64,000 bases of DNA from Actinopolymorpha alba DSM 45243. Its GTDB lineage: Bacteria; Actinomycetota; Actinomycetes; Propionibacteriales; Actinopolymorphaceae. A program made the translations under genes and the position numbers. The stretch is taken from the NCBI RefSeq assembly GCF_000373925.1, contig NZ_KB892801.1:102536-166535 (forward strand). Reading direction: 5' to 3'. Each line of letters starts with the position of its first letter. Positions within the stretch are counted from its first letter, which is position 1. Positions 62,263 to 64,000 of this stretch are shown in pieces. The notes under the pieces are model-generated. The model did not search any database, was not told the origin of the DNA, and saw only the letters and a list, made by a program, of their open reading frames with translations.

Positions 62263-63114
62263 GTGATCATCGCGCCCTTCGACCCAGCCCTACGTGAGCG
62301 CTACCTCCAGCACCTCGGGTTTCGGGTGCCGCCCGGACCGCCGTCCCCCGATGCGCTGCGGGTCCTGCACCATGCGCAGCTCAACCACGTGCCGTACGAA
62401 AACCTCGAGATCCAGCTCGGGCGGCCGACGTCCATCGACCCGCACGAGTCGGTGCGCCGGATCGTCACCGGGCGCGGTGGCTACTGCTACCACCTGAACG
62501 GCGCGTTCGCGGGGCTGCTGGTGAGCCTCGGCTACGACGTCGCGCTGGTGCGCGGTGCGGCTCCGTCGGCGGGGGACGGCAGTGCGTGGGGCAACCACCT
62601 CGTCCTGCTCGTGTGGTTCCCAGGCGAGACGTGGCTTGCCGATGTGGGGATGGGGGACGGGTTTCGTGATCCCGTGCCGCTGGTCGACGGAGTGCTGGAT
62701 CAGCCGCCGTTCCGTTACCACCTCGAGCACCTTGACGGACCCCGCTGGAGGTTCCATCACGATGAGCGGGCCTCCTTTGCCGGGTTCGACCTCGACGTGA
62801 CGCCGGTGTCTCTGACGGCGTTCGCTCCCGTCCACGAACGACTCTCGACGTCAGCAGACTCGCCGTTCGTCCAGAAGCTTGTGGTCCAGCTGCGGCGTGC
62901 CGACCACGCGCTGACCCTGCGGGGTTGCGTCCTGACCTGCGTCGACGCGACCGGCCGGTCGAGCCGGGACGTCCGCAAGGAGGATGAGTGGTTCGGCCTC
63001 CTGTACGACGAGTTCCGCCTGCGGCTCGACGATGTGCCGCGCGACACGCTCGCAGCGTTGTGGGATCGAGTGTCGGCGTCTCACGACGCGTGGGACCGCG
63101 CTGGGCGCCCCTGA
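62263..63114 (+). CDS. nat: Arylamine N-acetyltransferase
   Basis: Transfers acetyl from acetyl-CoA to arylamines or hydrazines. 283 residues with the Cys-His-Asp triad: Cys in VTGRGGYCYHLNGAF (about 75), His in GNHLVLLVWF, Asp in LADVGMGD. VPYENLEIQLGRP is the usual N-terminal block. The Glu that normally follows RGGxCx (RGGYCYE) is His here. GTG 62263; a GTG upstream start would extend into the 17-base repeats. Probably monocistronic. Confidence 0.93.
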   Translation: MIIAPFDPALRERYLQHLGFRVPPGPPSPDALRVLHHAQLNHVPYENLEIQLGRPTSIDPHESVRRIVTGRGGYCYHLNGAFAGLLVSLGYDVALVRGAAPSAGDGSAWGNHLVLLVWFPGETWLADVGMGDGFRDPVPLVDGVLDQPPFRYHLEHLDGPRWRFHHDERASFAGFDLDVTPVSLTAFAPVHERLSTSADSPFVQKLVVQLRRADHALTLRGCVLTCVDATGRSSRDVRKEDEWFGLLYDEFRLRLDDVPRDTLAALWDRVSASHDAWDRAGRP

Positions 63115-63216
63115 CCCCGGGGCGCGCGCAAGGCGAGGTTGACGGTCGCGAAGATGTTTATCCACAAGGAATTCTGGTCTCGGCGAGGTGATCGTTTCCT
63201 CGTCATACTGGCACAC

Positions 63217-64000
63217 ATGTTCGATCACGGGGATGTTGATGTGTCGGCGTTGGCTGAGGCCGCGCCGGGTCCTGAGCTTGCCGCCACGCTGGCGGCGATC
63301 GATTTGAACGCTGTGAACGGCTATGCGCGGGTCGTGGTGATGCGGGCGTGGCAGCGTCAGGTGTCGTGGGCGTCGTGCCGCATGTATGAGGCGATGTCCT
63401 ACGTGGCGCGGTCACCGATGGGCGGCGAGGACGCACCGCCAGAACTCCTTGATACCTGCAGCGAGTTCGCTTCGGTTGAGATCGGGGCGGCGTTGACGTT
63501 GGCGCCCGGTTCGGCCGATCGTGAGCTGTGTTTGGCGCTTGACCTCGCCACACGCCTCCCAGGGACGCGTGCCGCTCTGGAGGCGGGTCGGATTGATGTG
63601 AACAAGGCGCGGGAGATCGCCTCCGAACCAGCTTCCTGTCCGATGAGCTTGCCCGCCAGGCCGAGGAATGGATCCTGTCCAAAGCACCAGAGCTGACCAG
63701 GCAGCAGATCGAACGCCGCCTGAAAGCCAAGGTGATCAAACTCGACCCGGAGGGTGCGGAAGAACGCCGGAAGGCAGCCAAACGCGAACGCCGCATCAAG
63801 TTCAGCGCCGGTGTGAACGGGACCGCCAGCATCTTCGGCCACGACCTCCCGCTAGAGAGAGTCGTCCAAGCGAAGGCGTTCATCAAGGAGATGAGTGAGC
63901 ATCTCAAGGCCGGTGGGGATGACCGCTGGCTCGACGAAATCGAAGTCGACGTCTTCCTCGACCTGCTATGTGGTCGGCATCTGGACACCAATGGCATGGC
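63217..64000 (+). pseudogene. DUF222 (13E12-type HNH endonuclease) gene, frameshifted and cut by the window end
   Basis: ATG 63217 (MFDHGDVDVSALAEAAPGPE) opens a DUF222 domain (AAIDLNAVNGYARVVVMRAWQRQVSWASCRMYEAMS). The family text then jumps frame near 63625-63630: after ALEAGRIDVNKAREIASE the continuation SFLSDELARQAEEWILSKAP is in the +2 frame and stays open to 64000. One missing A in GAACC would restore it. The HNH motif would lie beyond the window. CATACT 7 bases before the ATG suggests a leaderless start. Either a true pseudogene or a sequencing error; these genes are multicopy in actinobacteria. Confidence 0.75.

Noticed and set aside
63600..63660. Programmed ribosomal frameshift in the DUF222 gene
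   Set aside because: No slippery heptamer or downstream structure at the junction; a single-base loss explains it better.

Overview
The window is chromosomal DNA from a high-GC actinobacterium. Evidence for this includes very GC-rich third codon positions, GTG starts and ATGA/GTGA stop-start overlaps. Many genes also appear leaderless, with a TANNNT hexamer 6-8 bases before the start codon. Marker genes agree: a bS22/AURKAIP1-type ribosomal protein, Rex-hemACD, RamB-AceA, DisA-RadA, a Cds1-type PLP enzyme, MenA for menaquinone, and a BldN-like sigma factor. From memory, the order proC - bS22 - epimerase - acyltransferase - HAD phosphatase - glutaredoxin - hemA/C/D/B - hemL - mutase - tlpA - ccdA - resB - ccsA - menA parallels the mycobacterial Rv0500-Rv0534 block, and clpC - mutY - disA - radA parallels another conserved block. 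A Propionibacteriales-like organism (Kribbella, Actinopolymorpha, Nocardioides relatives) would fit, but that placement is inference.

Layout: 1-12 kb holds clpC (5' truncated), mutY, a proline-rich membrane protein, a Gfo/Idh/MocA dehydrogenase, disA, a GH78 alpha-L-rhamnosidase, an 880-base gene-free region packed with long hairpins, and radA. 12-18 kb holds a TrmO-like protein, a methyltransferase, a cysteine-rich protein, a Ppx/GppA phosphatase, a BadF-type kinase, a TIM-barrel isomerase and a secreted SGNH esterase. 18-27 kb holds aceA and the divergent RamB-like regulator (glyoxylate shunt), two CNNM/CorC transporters, proline dehydrogenase, proC, and trpS behind a leader peptide with tandem Trp codons. 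27-33.5 kb holds a GNAT, a NUDIX enzyme, a ROK kinase, a deletion relic of an IS605-type tnpB, acuC, bS22, an epimerase and an acyltransferase. 33.6-37 kb holds a BldN-like sigma factor with a probable membrane anti-sigma partner and a HAD phosphatase. 37-54 kb holds an AMP-forming ligase, glutaredoxin, rex-hemA-hemC-hemD, hemB, a Tat-exported M28 peptidase, hemL and the system II cytochrome c maturation operon. 54-64 kb holds a prenyltransferase-fold protein, an RHH/Doc toxin-antitoxin pair, a kinase-like protein, a PLDc_N protein, an Lrp regulator with threonine dehydratase, cds1, menA, a GNAT carrying a coding minisatellite, an arylamine N-acetyltransferase and a frameshifted DUF222 gene running off the end.

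Functionally the core of the window is redox and haem metabolism. Rex (NADH/NAD+ sensor) has a candidate operator at its own promoter and leads the haem genes. HemL supplies the same pathway from a second cluster, and TlpA/CcdA/ResB/CcsA attach the haem to cytochromes c. MenA makes the menaquinone used by the same respiratory chain. Acetate/C2 use (AceA, RamB, AcuC, AMP ligase) and proline turnover (ProDH, ProC) are additional themes.

The most interesting non-gene signals are these: a textbook ribosome-mediated attenuator in front of trpS; three GGTATC repeats at exact 10-base spacing over the toxin-antitoxin promoter; a 64-codon tnpB relic joining the two ends of the protein next to an IS-end hairpin; two families of dispersed intergenic palindromes; and a 7 x 18-base in-frame repeat inside a GNAT gene. 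All assignments come from reading the sequence and from family knowledge. No database search was run.
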